DNA of 64,000 nucleotides, from NCBI RefSeq assembly GCF_019175285.1, contig NC_056526.1, positions 7,752,016 through 7,816,015 on the forward strand. Direction: 5' to 3'. Below, in pieces: positions 1-11,035 of the stretch. This DNA is from Sceloporus undulatus. Taxonomy: Eukaryota; Chordata; Lepidosauria; Squamata; Phrynosomatidae. The position numbers and the translations under genes are program-made. Position 1 is the first letter of the stretch; every line of letters starts with the position of its first letter. A model generated the notes under the pieces. It was not told the DNA's origin. It worked only from the letters and a program-made list of their open reading frames with translations, and searched no databases.

Positions 1-891
1 TATATGCAGATGACTAGATTTCTCTGTGTACTGCTCACAGCTGCATTCTGCAGACTGAAAAGCAATATTTTGGCAATAAGATGATCTGATATTTGTTGTT
101 GTTGTTGTATTCATTTATATCCTGCCTTTTTCCCAATGGTGGGACTCAAGGTGGCTAAGAACATTTTAAACAATACAGGTTAAAAACATTACAAAAGTTA
201 AATGAAATTATAAAATATACCATTAAACAATCATATATTAAAACAATTAAAAATACTAAAATGCATTAAAACAATAAAATAATATAAACACACAAACATA
301 CATACATACATATATACACACAGAGAGAGCGAGACTCGTTAAAACTATCAAATCAACACTACACGGCATTAAGAACTCAAACTCAGCAGTTTGTAAAGGC
401 CTGGTGGCACAAAAATGTTTTAACCTGCTGCTGGAATGAGAGCAAGGATGGGGCCAGTGTGGCCTCTCTGGGGAAGGAGTTACAAAGTCTGAGAGAAAGC
501 CCTTCTCCTTATTCCCACTGAACAAACCTGAGAAGCGATTCAGTCTATGGTGGATCATTCACACATGCAAGTAAACATTTGATGTGATTCTGCACATGAT
601 ATAAACCAATGAGTCAGCCTTTGATGATGTGCCTTCTAGCCTCCAGAACCTCACTGTTGTTTATCCACACCATCAGTGAATGTAGAGCCTTTAAACTGTC
701 AGCTTTTTACACTTGATTTGGAAATAGTTTGCCAAGTAAAATTTTGGCTTGGATTTGAACAGCTGCTGTTCAAGAAAGGTGAATCCAAAGATTTTTTAAA
801 TTTTTTTTTGGGGAGGGTGATATGAAAGTTTTGTAGGGTGGGATTTTTGCATTCCACCTTTGCATTCATCTGTGTTTTCTTTACATTTCAG
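1..891. other. NUDT9 intron, left edge of window
   Basis: No exon is visible before 892. About 95-545 holds an old LINE-type repeat in minus orientation, described separately. The rest is AT-rich unique-looking sequence plus the splice acceptor tract. Confidence 0.6.
95..545 (-). repeat. Old LINE-derived repeat, 3' part, reverse orientation
   Basis: Begins with (TTG)n, then the phrase 'ttatatcctgcctttttcccaatgg', whose variants recur at 7.9, 29.1 and 57.1 kb, followed by an A-rich tract and a GC-richer part near 415-540. On the minus strand the order matches a reptile LINE 3' region ending in a short AT-rich tail. The family is not identified with certainty. Confidence 0.5.
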
Positions 892-978
892 GAATCCTGT
901 AGGCAGGACAGGAATAGTGGGTCGAGGTCTTTTGGGGCGCTGGGGACCAAATCATGCTGCAGATCCTCTTATAACTAG
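892..978 (+). CDS. NUDT9: NUDT9 exon (NPVGRTG...ADPLIT)
   Basis: 87-bp internal exon. The acceptor is ttacatttcag and the donor gtaagt. It carries the [24 protein letters not shown] block just before the Nudix fold. The last codon (Arg) is split with the next exon. Confidence 0.93.
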   Translation, partial: ESCRQDRNSGSRSFGALGTKSCCRSSYN

Positions 979-3900
979 GTAAGTAATGTCAGATCACATA
1001 GGCTTGTCAGGAGAGAGGGAAGACAGAAATGTACATTCATGTGTGAATGTTTGGTATGTGGAGAATATAAAACAGGAGTGGGAATCGCATAGTTCTCCAA
1101 AGGTTTTTGGGGGGCTACTCCCAGCAGACCTACCCAGCATAAGCAGTGGTGGGCAAGGTGACAAGAGTCATAACTGCAAAAGAAGACAAGGCACTGCAAA
1201 ATGGAAGACATTCAAGAAAACTGTAGGATATTACCACATAAAAGCTAAAAACACTTACATAAATATAAATGCATGCTTCTTAGTCTTGCTCAAAATGGAG
1301 GGCATTTAGGTTATAATGTAGGATATGTCCTGGTAAAGGAGGACGTGTGGCCACCCTGGTGTTGGGGAATGATGAGAGCTGCAGTTCAGCAGCATCTGGA
1401 AGGCTACATGATTCCTGATTTAAATAACCTGATCTTCTTCTTGTGCTTCTAATTCTGCTTTAGCATGACTTTAAAAAATAAAATCATATCAAGGAAAAAA
1501 AGGTATACAGTGGTGCCTCGGGTTACGAAATTAATTCGTTCCGCGGCCGCTTTCGTAACCCGAAAAGCCTTCGTAAGCCGAATTGCCATAGGCGCTAATG
1601 GGGAAAAGCCGCGTTTCGTGCGAAAAAGCCGAAAAAAGCACCAAAAATTTTCTTCGTATCCCGAAAAAACATTCGTAACCCGGAACAATGATTTCCTATG
1701 GGATTTTTTCGTATCCCGAAAATTTCGTAACCTGGGTATTTCGTATCCCGAGGTACCACTGTATTGCATCAAGTCCACTGCACTACTTCTTTGCTGAGCA
1801 GACCAAATATCTTCCATATTTATTTCAATCCACAACTGTGCGTGTGTTTGGGCATAATGCCAGTTCGATGCGATTTGACTGATGAGTGCTCATGCATTCA
1901 GGTCTGCTACTGCCCACCTCACCTGCACAGCTTCCTCTCTTGCTTCCCATTTAGCTGTAAAGAATGTGTGAGAAAATCTCTTTCAGCCTGAAGAGCCAAG
2001 TTCAATTCAGTTTCAGAGAAGTTCTTGGGGGCTGCATTCCAAGAATGGGCAAGAGAATGGCAAATGGATGGAACCAAATTAGCCACCATATTTTAACTGA
2101 ATGCTCTTACTGACAGAGAACCTTTTGCGAACCTGCTTAAAAGCCCATACAGAATCTGTGAAACCACTAAAGGGGGATATCATGGGAAAGAGGGCTTGTG
2201 TATCTCTGAGGATGCCCAGAGAGCTGGACCCAAACTCTAAAACCATGCATTTACACTTAACAGTGGAGTTTGGTAGACTGTTTCAGAAAGAATCACAAAA
2301 GATGGCTTGCTGTTAAAACAGGAAGGGATGGAAGGCTGCAGCAAGAGAGTGATTTATGCAAGCATGTGTCTGATAGAACAGGCATCAGCTGGCATTACAC
2401 CTGAACCTGAGCCAAGATCAGCTTTTCTACGAAAAAGCATCTTACTAAGATTACTTCCCCATCTTCTCAGTATCTCATTTTCTTGAATTTTTGGAGGTAA
2501 ACTAATTTTAAAAAATTGTCTCTTCACCCCTTGTTCCGACATGTGGTCACATCTTGTAGGTGGAAGAGAGATGACAGTGGCAATAAACTGGCTCACCCTG
2601 TATCTGGCAAAAACATCTTGCAGTTCATCGCAATCAAAAGGAAGGACTGTGGTGAATGGGCCATCCCAGGGGTAAGAGGTGGAGCACTGACAATTGATTT
2701 AAGTAGATTTAAATGGCTTTTTAAAGAGAGCCACCATTCTAAAATGTGTGCATTATTTCCAGAGAAGCTTATGTAAAATTCAGCAATAGGCTATTAATTC
2801 TTTTATGGCACATTAGTCTGTGACTAACAGTGGAACCACTGAGCCACCACGTTGCACCGTTCGAGGCCCAAATACCATGTGACGGAATGATGAGCTCTCA
2901 TCACTAGTCCCAACTTCTGCCAACCTAGCAGTTCGAAAGCATGTAAAAGTGCAAGTAGCCAAATAGGTGCCACTTTGGTGAGAAAGTAAAAGCGTTCTGT
3001 GCAGTCACGCTGGCCACGTGACCAAGAAGTCATCTTCGGACAACGCTGGCTCTTCGGCTTAGTAAGAGAGATGAGCACCACCCCCTACAGTCGGACATGA
3101 CTTGACAACCTTGTCAATGGGGAAACCTTTGCCTTTAACGGTGGAACAGAGATGATGTCAGGAAATCAATTGTCAGATCTAAATGTATGTTTAACTATTT
3201 TTTAAAATTAATGCTTTAACCGGATTGATTGATATGTGCTTTTTACACTTTTGTACCACACACTGTTTTAGCTGTTTTGTTTTGACTTAGCATTGTGAGT
3301 CGCTTTGGGAAAAGTTGGGATATGAAATGAATAAATAAATAAATGATAATCACCGCCTCTTGCAAAGCTCTATAGGAAAGGTATATGCAGGTAATTAGAA
3401 CTTTCCCTGAAAGAATATATAACATGTGACAATCTTTTTTAGGGAATGGTAGACCCAGGGGAGAAGTTATCAGCTGCATTAAAACGAGAATTTAGTGAGG
3501 AGGCTTTGAACTCCTTACAGAAAACAGAGGCTGAGAAAGAAGAGATGGAAAAGCAACTGAATAGGCTTTTCAACCAGGAACATTTTGTGGTGAGCAGTTT
3601 CTTTTCTTCTCTCATATCATGGTGATCCAATTACATATTGCATATAACGGTCAGTGAAATTCTCATTCAAGGAATAGTAATAATTTCTTAGTAGTAGAAA
3701 CTGCGTGGTAGATAAGGTAGTAATATTTGAGTAATCGATTTGATTAATAGACACCTACATTGTCCATCATCAGATTTTACATTTTACCCAGTTTAATAGA
3801 AGGATATTTTAATATGTTCTACAGTAGAGGACAGGGGGGTCTGGAGATGTCTCATCTATAGGGTTGCCATGGGTCGAGATCAACATGAAGGCAGTTAATC

Positions 3901-5670
3901 AGATGTACTTATAAAAATGGCAGATGCCAAGCACCATCTTTGTAGGCATTCTCCCTTGTAGAAATAAGTAGAAATGCCTCTTCTGAGATGATAGTTGGTA
4001 TGATGCATCCTCTAGGAACATCTTTTGTAATATAATTATTTTTTAATAATAATTAAATATAAATATCACCAGGCTGCGTCTGCATTGCAGAAATCATGCA
4101 GCGTGACAGTGCTTTGATTGAAATGGCTCAGTGCTATGGAATCCTGGGATTTGTAGTTTGCTGTGGCACCAGACCTCTCTGATAGGCTAAATATCTCTCA
4201 GAACTACAAATTCCAGAATTCCATGCAAAGTAGATGCAGCCATAGTTAAGATTTCTTTACTCAGGAAAAGATAAATTATGAGCCTTGTCATCTCATGTTG
4301 GCTTTCAGGTATATAAGGGATATGTGGATGATCCTCGCAATACAGACAATGCTTGGATGGAGACAGAAGCAGTAAACTACCATGATGAATCAGGTATGTA
4401 ATAGGGCTGGCCCCCTTGTTTAGACAGGGATGCCATCATTGTGCTCTTAGAAGACTGTGAAGGAAGAGTGAGAAAATTACTTTTTTCAACTTAGGTCCAT
4501 CGTAGACTTTCTTTCTTGCAATACATGGAGGAAAGAAAGATTTTTTTTAAAAAAATTGAGTATCTGTTGTCATAATTGTTTATATGACATTATTCTGGAA
4601 GTCATAAAAGCTGGCAGCTACACTGAACCCTAAAGTATTTTCTGCATACTCAGCAGTGGCATGGGAGAACCATTGCATAAACACAAAAAGTTACTTCCAA
4701 TAGAAGTTAATGGTAAACATGTTGGGGGGAAAGACTGGTTAACTTTGCCATTCTTGTGTTGTTTCATGTTCTATGAAAACAAAGGAAGCTGCTTAAAATT
4801 AAGGCAGAGGATTGGCCCATATGGGTCAGTTCTGATTACACTGCAGAGTAGATGCTGTATCACTAAGCAGTTGTCTTGAGCATTTTGCATTCTTTTTTGT
4901 TCCTCACTTCCTTAGGGGTAGGGCAGGCTAGAGAGTCAGCATGGTACACTGGTTTGAGTTTATGCTAGTCTGTGACTGCACTGTCTGTCTGTCTGTCTAT
5001 CTATCTCTGTCTGGTTTGAGTGTTGGATTTGGACTCTGAGTGACCATGGTTAGAATCCCTGTGTAACCATGGAAGCCCACTAAGGAAGACCTTGAGCATG
5101 CCACATTCTCTAAGGTTTAGAAGAAGGCAGTGGCAAACCTCTTTCTCCTTTCTTGCCAAGAAAACCCTATGAAGTGGTCACCATAAGTCAGATTCGGCTT
5201 GAAGGTGTATAACAACAACAAAAGGCTCCCATCTGTAGTAGCAGTGTGCGTGTGTACACATACATACATACATATTTAAAAATTGATATCCCACACCTTT
5301 TGTTCAAAAGGCTACATTTGCTGTATAGTTTGAGAATTTCTGCCAGAAAGAGTGTTGAATGAAAAAAGAAAAGTCCTNNNNNNNNNNGCTTGCCTGTGTG
5401 CTTTGCAGTAGAAGTTGAGATGCTGCAGTGTGTGGTGGGGCAGGAATAAAGGATCTGGAAATCAAACCAATGCCTTCATCAATTTCCTTCTCCCTCTCTC
5501 TGTCCATAACAGGTGAAGTAATGAATAAGTTACACCTGGAAGCAGGAGATGATGCTGGGAAAGTAAAATGGGTTGACATTAGTGAAAAGCTTAAGCTGTA
5601 TGCCAGCCATGCTGACTTTGTTAAGATTGTGGCAGATAGAAGAGGAGCTCACTGGAGAGAAGATCCCTGA
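892..5670 (+). CDS. NUDT9: NUDT9, C-terminal coding exons (5' part outside window)
   Basis: ADP-ribose pyrophosphatase of the Nudix family; hydrolyses ADP-ribose to AMP and ribose-5-phosphate (known for the family, reported mitochondrial in mammals). Five exons join in frame: 892-978, 2560-2671, 3443-3589, 4309-4393 and 5513-5670, with GT donors and AG acceptors, giving about 195 residues up to TGA at 5668. Conserved blocks in order are [23 protein letters not shown], the Nudix box, [18 protein letters not shown] and [14 protein letters not shown]. The Nudix box in exon 3443-3589 fits G-x5-E-x7-R-E-F-x-E-E, so the metal-binding glutamates are kept; the canonical late Gly is absent, as in human NUDT9. 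No stop interrupts the exons, and introns are present, so this is not a processed copy. The first part of the protein lies upstream of base 1. The orthology call is from remembered human protein and is strong. Confidence 0.96.
1010..1440. repeat. Degenerate interspersed repeats in NUDT9 intron
   Basis: Contains a segment around 1240-1350 ('aggatatgtcctgg', 'gtaaaggaggac') that reappears in reverse at about 10770-10925, and a 1350-1410 piece resembling the hAT-type short element edges seen elsewhere in the window. Boundaries are not clear. Confidence 0.35.
1508..1761 (+). mobile_element. Tigger/mariner-like MITE, CpG-rich (copy A)
   Basis: Bounded by inverted ends CAGTGGTGCCTCGGGTTACG at the left and CGAGGTACCACTG at the right, and flanked by TA on both sides (1506-1507 and 1762-1763). 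TA duplication and CAGTG termini are typical of Tc1/mariner Tigger-type elements. Length is 254 bp with no transposase. It is rich in CpG, including repeated TTCGTAACCCG. A second copy in the opposite orientation lies at 30495-30729. Confidence 0.8.
2560..2671 (+). CDS. NUDT9: NUDT9 exon (WKRDDSGNK...GEWAIPG)
   Basis: 112-bp exon after a ...cttgtag acceptor, with donor gtaaga. It encodes [19 protein letters not shown] and the GEWAIPG strand that leads into the Nudix box. Confidence 0.93.
2825..3140 (+). repeat. Sauria-type tRNA-derived SINE
   Basis: Shows the phrases 'ctggccacgtgacc', 'caacgctggctcttcggctt', 'gagatgagcaccacc' and 'gtcggacatgacttgac', then 'aaacctttgccttta'. These are the middle and 3' body of the squamate SINE whose end is related to Bov-B. 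The tRNA-like head is degraded. Confidence 0.75.
3185..3345 (+). repeat. LINE 3'-tail repeat ending in (AAAT)n
   Basis: The phrase 'gtgagtcgctttgggaaaagttgggatatg' followed by (aaat)n matches a 3' tail seen again at 11360-11475, 15770-15935, 21065-21130 and 40500-40600. Probably the 3' UTR end of one abundant LINE lineage. Confidence 0.5.
3443..3589 (+). CDS. NUDT9: NUDT9 exon carrying the Nudix box
   Basis: 147-bp exon of exactly 49 codons after a T-rich tract and AG; donor gtgagc. It contains GMVDPGEKL and KREFSEEAL, the metal-binding Nudix helix. The residue between F and E is Ser, where I recall Gly in human; this is a variable position of the box. Confidence 0.94.
4072..4241. mobile_element. 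Palindromic MITE of the 'GCAGAAATNATGCAG' family
   Basis: The ends are inverted (ggctgcgtctgcattgcag at the left, atgcagcc at the right). The interior holds 'gctatggaatcctgggatttgtagttt' and its approximate reverse complement 'gaactacaaattccagaattccat'. Related copies lie at 18576, 42381, 42703, 42915, 43130 and 51213. Confidence 0.65.
4309..4393 (+). CDS. NUDT9: NUDT9 exon ([16 protein letters not shown])
   Basis: 85-bp exon with a gctttcag acceptor and a gtatgt donor. It encodes the highly conserved [21 protein letters not shown] block. The last Gly codon is split with the final exon. Confidence 0.93.
4930..5222 (+). repeat. tRNA-derived SINE with (ACAACA) tail
   Basis: The head is 'gtcagcatggtacactggtttgag', the body includes 'gccaagaaaaccctatgaag', and the tail is 'ccataagtcagattcggcttgaagg' plus AACAACAACA. 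A (TCTG/TCTA)n microsatellite at about 4980-5010 splits the head and its start is partly duplicated after it. Confidence 0.75.
5378..5387. other. Assembly gap (10 N)
   Basis: Ten N bases in the last NUDT9 intron, about 125 bp upstream of the final exon. Frame and order across the gap agree with one NUDT9 gene. The true size is unknown. Confidence 0.98.
5513..5670 (+). CDS. NUDT9: NUDT9 terminal coding exon
   Basis: Follows a polypyrimidine tract and the acceptor aacag. It encodes [14 protein letters not shown], then [20 protein letters not shown], and ends in TGA at 5668-5670. The tail is a few residues shorter than the human protein as I remember it. Confidence 0.93.
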
Positions 5671-6162
5671 CTTTATTGGCTGCCACCAGAGATCAGAGCA
5701 TCAAACAAAAGCCTAAACATGTTAGAAGTGGAATGAGATGTTCATGTTATTTCAAGGGAAACATAATTGTTAAGTGAAGCTACGTCCTTTGATTTCAATG
5801 GGAAAAACTTAAACATATGTTTAACTCTTCCACTGAAATCACAGCATATCCTCTCTTTTTAACAAGAAATACTACCAAGCCATTAGATATCACACATTCT
5901 GTATCCATTATATCCAGGGAGAAATACTTGTACAATGGTATGATTTTGGCGACCAAGAGGAGTGTTATTAAGAGGTATTTTACAGCTGCATCCTTGATTC
6001 TCAGACTGGAAATACTTTGTTCTTTATGTGCTTTGAGAGGGGGAAGAGTTTGGGTACTGTAAAAGATTTACACTACCATTTATTTTTACTATGACAGTTC
6101 CTCCTGTATTTCAGTTATCAAATTGTTGAATCATAAGCAAGTGACTGTGATTTCTATTAAAA

Positions 6163-6168
6163 AATAAA
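6163..6168 (+). promoter_or_regulatory. Polyadenylation signal of NUDT9 (candidate)
   Basis: AATAAA lies about 0.5 kb after the NUDT9 stop and is followed within 30 bases by a T-rich stretch, as expected for a cleavage site. Bases 5671-6185 would be the 3' UTR. Confidence 0.6.
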
Positions 6169-6185
6169 AACTTACATCTTTTTCT

Positions 6186-8170
6186 TGCTGATGATGATCT
6201 AATGTTGGAGAAATAACCTCACATGTGTACAGTATACTGTATACTAAATGATGTAATCCCAAGAAAGTGAAGCAACTACGTATGCATTCATATGCACACT
6301 TAGCTGGGAATTAAGTCCCACTGAACAGAATGAAACTTACTTTGGAGTAAAAATGTGCAGAATTGCAATGTAAGTCTTTGGCTAGAATCTGGAGTTCACA
6401 CTCACCCGACAAACCAGCAAAATGGCACTGAGCACAACAACAAACTTATTTTATCAGACTGATCCTATTCTCTGTAGAGATGGAAAAGAAATTGTAGTTA
6501 GAAATTCAAAGAAAAATCTCGTGTAGATTTCAACCAAGTGCCCATGATCTGAAATTTAAAAGGAAACAAACGTATAAATCATCATATGGAATGTATACAG
6601 TATGTTTGTATTGAGTAATATTGGCATACAGTCTGGGATCCAAAGAGATCCAGCAATATAATGTGCTTGATGGGGCTGGTTTCTGATAGCTTCAGTTACA
6701 ACAGTGGCTTCTCTGGGGCCATCTGATATTCAAGCACATTTCAGTGATTGAAAAGAACCCAGAATCTCTTAATAAGCACACAGTCCCTTCAGTCCTGTTC
6801 ATAAGTTGTTTGTCTGAAACCACCAATGGTTTAAAAACCTGTTTTCAAGTTCCTATGACTTCTAGTACCAAAATCATTTCAAACTTCCCTGAGTCACTCT
6901 GAAAGTCAGCTTTGCTCCCTCGGTATGGTTGGAAATGTCTTCATGGTGTGGCATGTCCAAAAGCCATGTTTCCTTTAGTGCTATCCAGACGCTTCACAGA
7001 TTGGTCAAATTTTGCAGCCTGCCGTTGATAATGCAAAATTGGTATGCCAATAAATGTCTAATGGGTCATTCACTGCAGTGTTTTGCTTTTCTTGTTTGAA
7101 CATAAGAATTCTCTAGCACCGAGCCAGAGCAGTTAAAGCAGTCTCAAACTGGATTATTTCTGCAGTGTGTTTTGGACATGAGATGACATAAATAGGGATA
7201 ATACTAGGAAATAGGAAATAATTGGCAACCAGAGGTTATGTTTTGACAGAGAAGTAACTACAAAGTTAGCAGTTTTATTCCACCTGCCACCCATTTCAAA
7301 GTTTTAAGGGTTAAAATAGCAGAGCTTACTTTTTCCAGGCTAGAGAAACTCTTCCTTCCAAATGCTCACTAACCCCACTCACCTTAAACCTTGCCAGATT
7401 CCAGCTCGTCAGCAAGCAAAGGAAACCTTTCCAGCAATGCTGAGAATGAAGTTGCTTTCCTTCCTATGCATTGTGGGTTGGATTTTCATCTAATTAATTC
7501 TGAAGAAATGCAAATATGAAATCTTGTAAATTGGAGCAACTCAGTTTGAGACTTACCTGTCTTTTAAAGCTGCAACCGCTGCCTATTATGGCTGCTCTTT
7601 GTTGTGTCAATCAGCAGATATTTTCTATAATACATAGCTGGTTTCATGCTTTGTGTGTTCTTGGATGAATAAATTACATGTATATCACAGTTTCTGACAT
7701 ATCATGACTGCTTTCTTTGCACATTACTGTTTTTTAAACCATATTTCCTGATGAAAAAACACCTCTGCTGAGGTGGTTGGCGTCATGACCCAGGCTAATA
7801 GGGAGACACAATACAGAGGTGCATCTACGCTGTCAAAATAATGCGGTTGTTCATAATGCAGTTAAAAAAAGTAAATCAAATAGTTTATTTATATCCCGCT
7901 TTTCCAATTTTGATCAAAGCGGCGTACAAGTTTAAGTAAAAATACATCAAGATAAAAACAATACAAACAGTATCTAAAAACAGTCACAATAACAATAGAA
8001 ACAATGGTTAGAGTGTAATGTAAATATATAAAAGTGAACGCTCAAGCTAGAATCGTCCAGTCCATCGCTTTCCTCATCACTATGTATGTATACAAGAGCT
8101 GGACAGTGAAGAAAGTGGATAGGAAGAAAATAAAGACTAATTTGAGATGTGGTGCTGGAGAAGTGCTGAG
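6186..8170. other. Intergenic NUDT9-TWSG1, mostly unassigned
   Basis: No gene seen. It contains half-copies of the palindromic MITE family (about 7112-7178, 'cagtctcaaactggattatttctgcag'; about 7822-7866) and, at 7870-7985, a reverse LINE 3' tail ('tttatatcccgcttttcc', 'gatcaaagcggcgtacaa'). The rest looks like single-copy AT-rich sequence. Confidence 0.5.
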
Positions 8171-9013
8171 GATATATATTCTTGTTCTTGAAGACCAATC
8201 TCCCTTCTCTCTCTCTCTCTATATATATATATTCTTGAATAGAGTGTGTATGTATGTATGTATATATATATTCCATTACACTGATGTGGACTGCCCTTCG
8301 ATTGCTCTAAATGTCTCTCTCCAATCTAGCCTATTTTAATTCATTTTAATTTACATTTTAGTGTTGTTATTTTAGTTTTAGGCTAAGGGATAAGGGGGAT
8401 GTCATTTTCGTTACATATGTACTATGTATTTTATTTATGTATTCCATTGTAACCCACCTACACATACACTTGTCTGTCCACATTTGCTAGGATTAGGGGC
8501 ACAAGACCCCCGTGAATCTGGAAAAAACGCAAATAACAAAAACACTGTTTTTACCTGAGAGAACCTCTCTCTAGGAATCTCTAGGTCCTCCAGGGCAACT
8601 CTGTGGTCAATCTCCAACAGACACTGGCCATAGAACTGTGCTGGAGGAGCTACAAAGGCCTGGCAGAGTGTTCTCTCTAGGAATCTCTAGGTCTTTCAGG
8701 GCAACTGTTAGTTAAAGCTGACCATAGAGTTGCACTGGAGGACCTAGATATTCCTAGAGAGAACATAGTAATCAAATCCGTTAATAATGAAATCTGTAAA
8801 TATGGAGGGATGAGTGTGTGTGTGTGTATATATATATATATCTATAGAGAGAGAGAGAGAGATCCTCCTGTTCAAAAACAATAGGAGAACCAGTCTATAT
8901 GTGTGTGTGAGTGTGTGTTCTTGTTCTTGAACAGGACCATAATACATGTATGTGTGTGTGTATATATATATATATGGGAGGATCAGTCTATATATAGAGA
9001 GGTCCCATATTCT

Positions 9014-9060
<47 letters not shown>

Positions 9061-9200
9061 GCGCATATATTCTTGTTCTTGAATAGGACCAGTCTCTCTC
9101 TCTCTCTCTTTCTATAAGGCCCAGTCTATATATAGAGAGAGGAGAGACTGGTCCTCCTATTCAAGAACAAGAATATATGTATAGACTGGTCCACATATAT
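8170..9200. repeat. Compound microsatellite field
   Basis: Alternating (CT)n, (AT)n, (TG)n and (TA)n runs, the longest near 9015-9062, are joined by a recurring phrase of the type 'tattcttgttcttgaatag' and 'gaccagtct'. A strong inverted repeat occupies 9065-9178. It also carries two similar stretches at about 8560-8615 and 8675-8760 ('ggaatctctaggtc'). Confidence 0.75.
9065..9178. repeat. Inverted repeat able to form a hairpin or cruciform
   Basis: Left arm 9065-9098 and right arm 9142-9178 are reverse complements apart from one 3-base indel. The core is 'attcttgttcttgaatag' followed by 'gaccagtctctc'. The spacer of about 43 bp is CT-rich. Confidence 0.75.
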
Positions 9201-9209
9201 ATACAGTAT

Positions 9210-9860
9210 CGTGGAAGTGAAGCGAAGGGCCAGGCGTCGTTCTTCTCCTGAGGCGAGGAAAGGCGCCATGGCGCCTGAGACAGAGGAGGAAACTTCTCCG
9301 AGGAGGAGGAGGAGGAGGCGGCGATGGCGGCGCTTGTGGGCCGAACTTTCCCGGCCACAGCGACATGTTTGTCCCCCTCACACACAACACAACACACAAC
9401 ACACAGGCGCGCTCTGTTTTCCACTAAAAGCAAAAACATGGCGCACAACCCCCCTTTTAAACCCGAAGGAGCCTTTCTTATCCAGCCCCTCGGAGGCCGC
9501 CCGCGAAGGAGGAGACCGGCGCCGATGGCCATCCTTCTTTATGATTATCCCCCCCCTTTTCCCGCCTCCTCTCCGCCGGCGGCAGCGCAGGGCCAGTGGG
9601 CCATTCGGTCGGGGGGAATAAGTACAAACAAGGGCTTCGGAGGTGGGCCCCCGCCGCTCTTTGGGCCTCCCTCAGGGGAAGCCTTCAAGCAGCCCCCGCC
9701 GCCGCCTTCTTCGGAGGTAAAAACGACGCCTCGAGTTCTTTGCTTCTTCTTCTTGTCCTTGTTCTTTTTTAGCCCCGATATGAACTCTTTCTCCGAGGAA
9801 CAGGGGGCTAAAAAGAACAACAAAAGGAACGTAACGAGTAGTTAGTTACGTTGTGGCTCT
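9210..9860. promoter_or_regulatory. GC-rich CpG island, candidate TWSG1 promoter and non-coding exon 1
   Basis: Base composition shifts sharply from AT-rich microsatellites to GC-rich sequence with many CpGs (gaggcgaggaaaggcgcc, ggcggcgatggcggcgc, cggaggccgcccgcgaagg). No homologous protein is recognisable in any frame. TWSG1 begins its coding sequence in a later exon with a splice acceptor just upstream of the ATG, so a non-coding first exon must lie upstream, and this is the only CpG island between NUDT9 and the TWSG1 ATG. A possible donor is gag|gtaaaa at 9717. The exact transcription start cannot be read from the sequence. Confidence 0.55.
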
Positions 9861-9939
9861 CGCCAGTGATGCGTTACTTGCCTCCGTTTAAAATTGAGAG
9901 AGAAAAGAGAGGTGGTCTAACTTAGTCTGAGGAGGACGA

Positions 9940-10370
9940 GTCTGGAAGGAAGGAAGGAAAGAAAGAGAAGAAAGAAAGGGGGATGTTTGAAGAAACTAGA
10001 GTATATTTGTCCTAAAAGTGGGCTGCATTTGGAGATATCTATCCATCTATTCTAAAAATGGGGGGTGTTTGGATATATATATAGTCTGGTTCTAAAAGGG
10101 GCCGTATTTGAATATAGATATACTTCTAAAAGTGGGGTGTATTGGTATATATAGCCTTATTCTTAAAAGTTTTCTCTCTGTGTGTGTACTTTGATATTCT
10201 GATCTTTGTATTTGACCATTGATATGGTCAGTTGATTAACCAATAAACTTGTTGTTGTTGTTGTTGTTGTTGTTACACACACACACACACACTTGTTCTA
10301 AAAGGTTTTTTGGGGTGTGTGTGTGTATATATATATTCTTGTTCTAAAACTGGGGCTGCATTTGGGGTTT
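9940..10370 (+). repeat. Degenerate minisatellite plus (TTG)n and (AC)n
   Basis: Seven or so diverged units built on 'ttctaaaagtggggtgtattt' start near 10008, 10048, 10090, 10124, 10163, 10293 and 10344, spaced about 35-45 bp where contiguous. They are interrupted by (GTT)n at 10247-10274 and (AC)n at 10275-10292. Confidence 0.65.
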
Positions 10371-10452
10371 ATTATATTACTGGGGGATGTTGCTTTTCTT
10401 CAGAAGAGAATTTTTCCCCTTCAGAGGCAATGGACGGAGGACTGGTCCCCTT

Positions 10453-10455
10453 CCT

Positions 10456-10488
<33 letters not shown>

Positions 10489-10492
10489 TCCT
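10453..10492 (+). repeat. (CCA)n(TCA)n trinucleotide microsatellite
   Basis: A run of cca then tca triplets. It produces poly-His, poly-Pro/Ser or poly-Ile in the three forward frames and poly-Met/Val in reverse, none of which looks like a real protein. Confidence 0.85.
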
Positions 10493-10597
10493 CAATCTCT
10501 CAGGCTGCAAAGGGATCTTTTGTAACACTTTTGACTGAGCAAAAGTGGGCCTCAAAGGGGCTACAAGATCCCTTTTTATACTGATATCCCAGACTAA

Positions 10598-11035
10598 GCA
10601 TGGCATAGTGGTTCGAGTGTTGGACTCTGGGGACCAGGATTCGCATCCAGCTCAGCCATGGAAACCCACTGAGTGACTTTGGTCAAGTCCCACTCTCTCA
10701 GCCCCAGAGGATGGCAATGGCAAAGCCCCGCTGAAGAAACTTGCCAAAGACAGGTTCACCTTAGGGCAGGGGGACCAGGCATCCTCCTTTTCCAGGACAT
10801 GTCCTCCATGCCAACCTCTGTCCAGAAGGAATTTCCAAATGCCCTCCATTTTGAGCATAACTAAGAAGTGTGAATTTATATTTCTATGAGTGTTTTTAGC
10901 TGTTGTTTTTGTAATGTCCTCCATTTTTTCTTGAATTTCCTACATCTTGCGGTGCCTCGTCCTCCTCTGCAGTTACGACAACAGGATCGCCATAAGTGAG
11001 AAATGACTCAAAGGCGCACAACAGCAACAACAACC
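10598..11035 (+). repeat. tRNA-derived SINE with (ACAACA) tail, split by another repeat
   Basis: The head 'agcatggcatagtggttcgagtgttggactctgg' and body run to about 10765. The 3' end 'aggatcgccataagtgagaaatgactc' plus aacaacaaca is at 10985-11035. The intervening 10768-10930 carries 'gaccaggcatcctccttttcc' and matches 1240-1350 in reverse. Confidence 0.65.

Noticed and set aside
892-5670. NUDT9 as a processed pseudogene
   Set aside because: Introns with proper splice sites separate all exons and no frame break is seen.
8170-9200. CRISPR-like or ordered repeat array
   Set aside because: The repeats are simple di- and trinucleotide runs with irregular spacing in a vertebrate genome, without constant spacers.
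9211-9845. Long GC-rich open frames on both strands
   Set aside because: No recognisable domains, biased Arg/Pro composition, overlapping frames on both strands, as expected for a CpG island.
10310-10606. Frames with poly-His, poly-Ile, poly-Ser or poly-Met runs
   Set aside because: They come from one (CCA)n(TCA)n microsatellite read in different frames.
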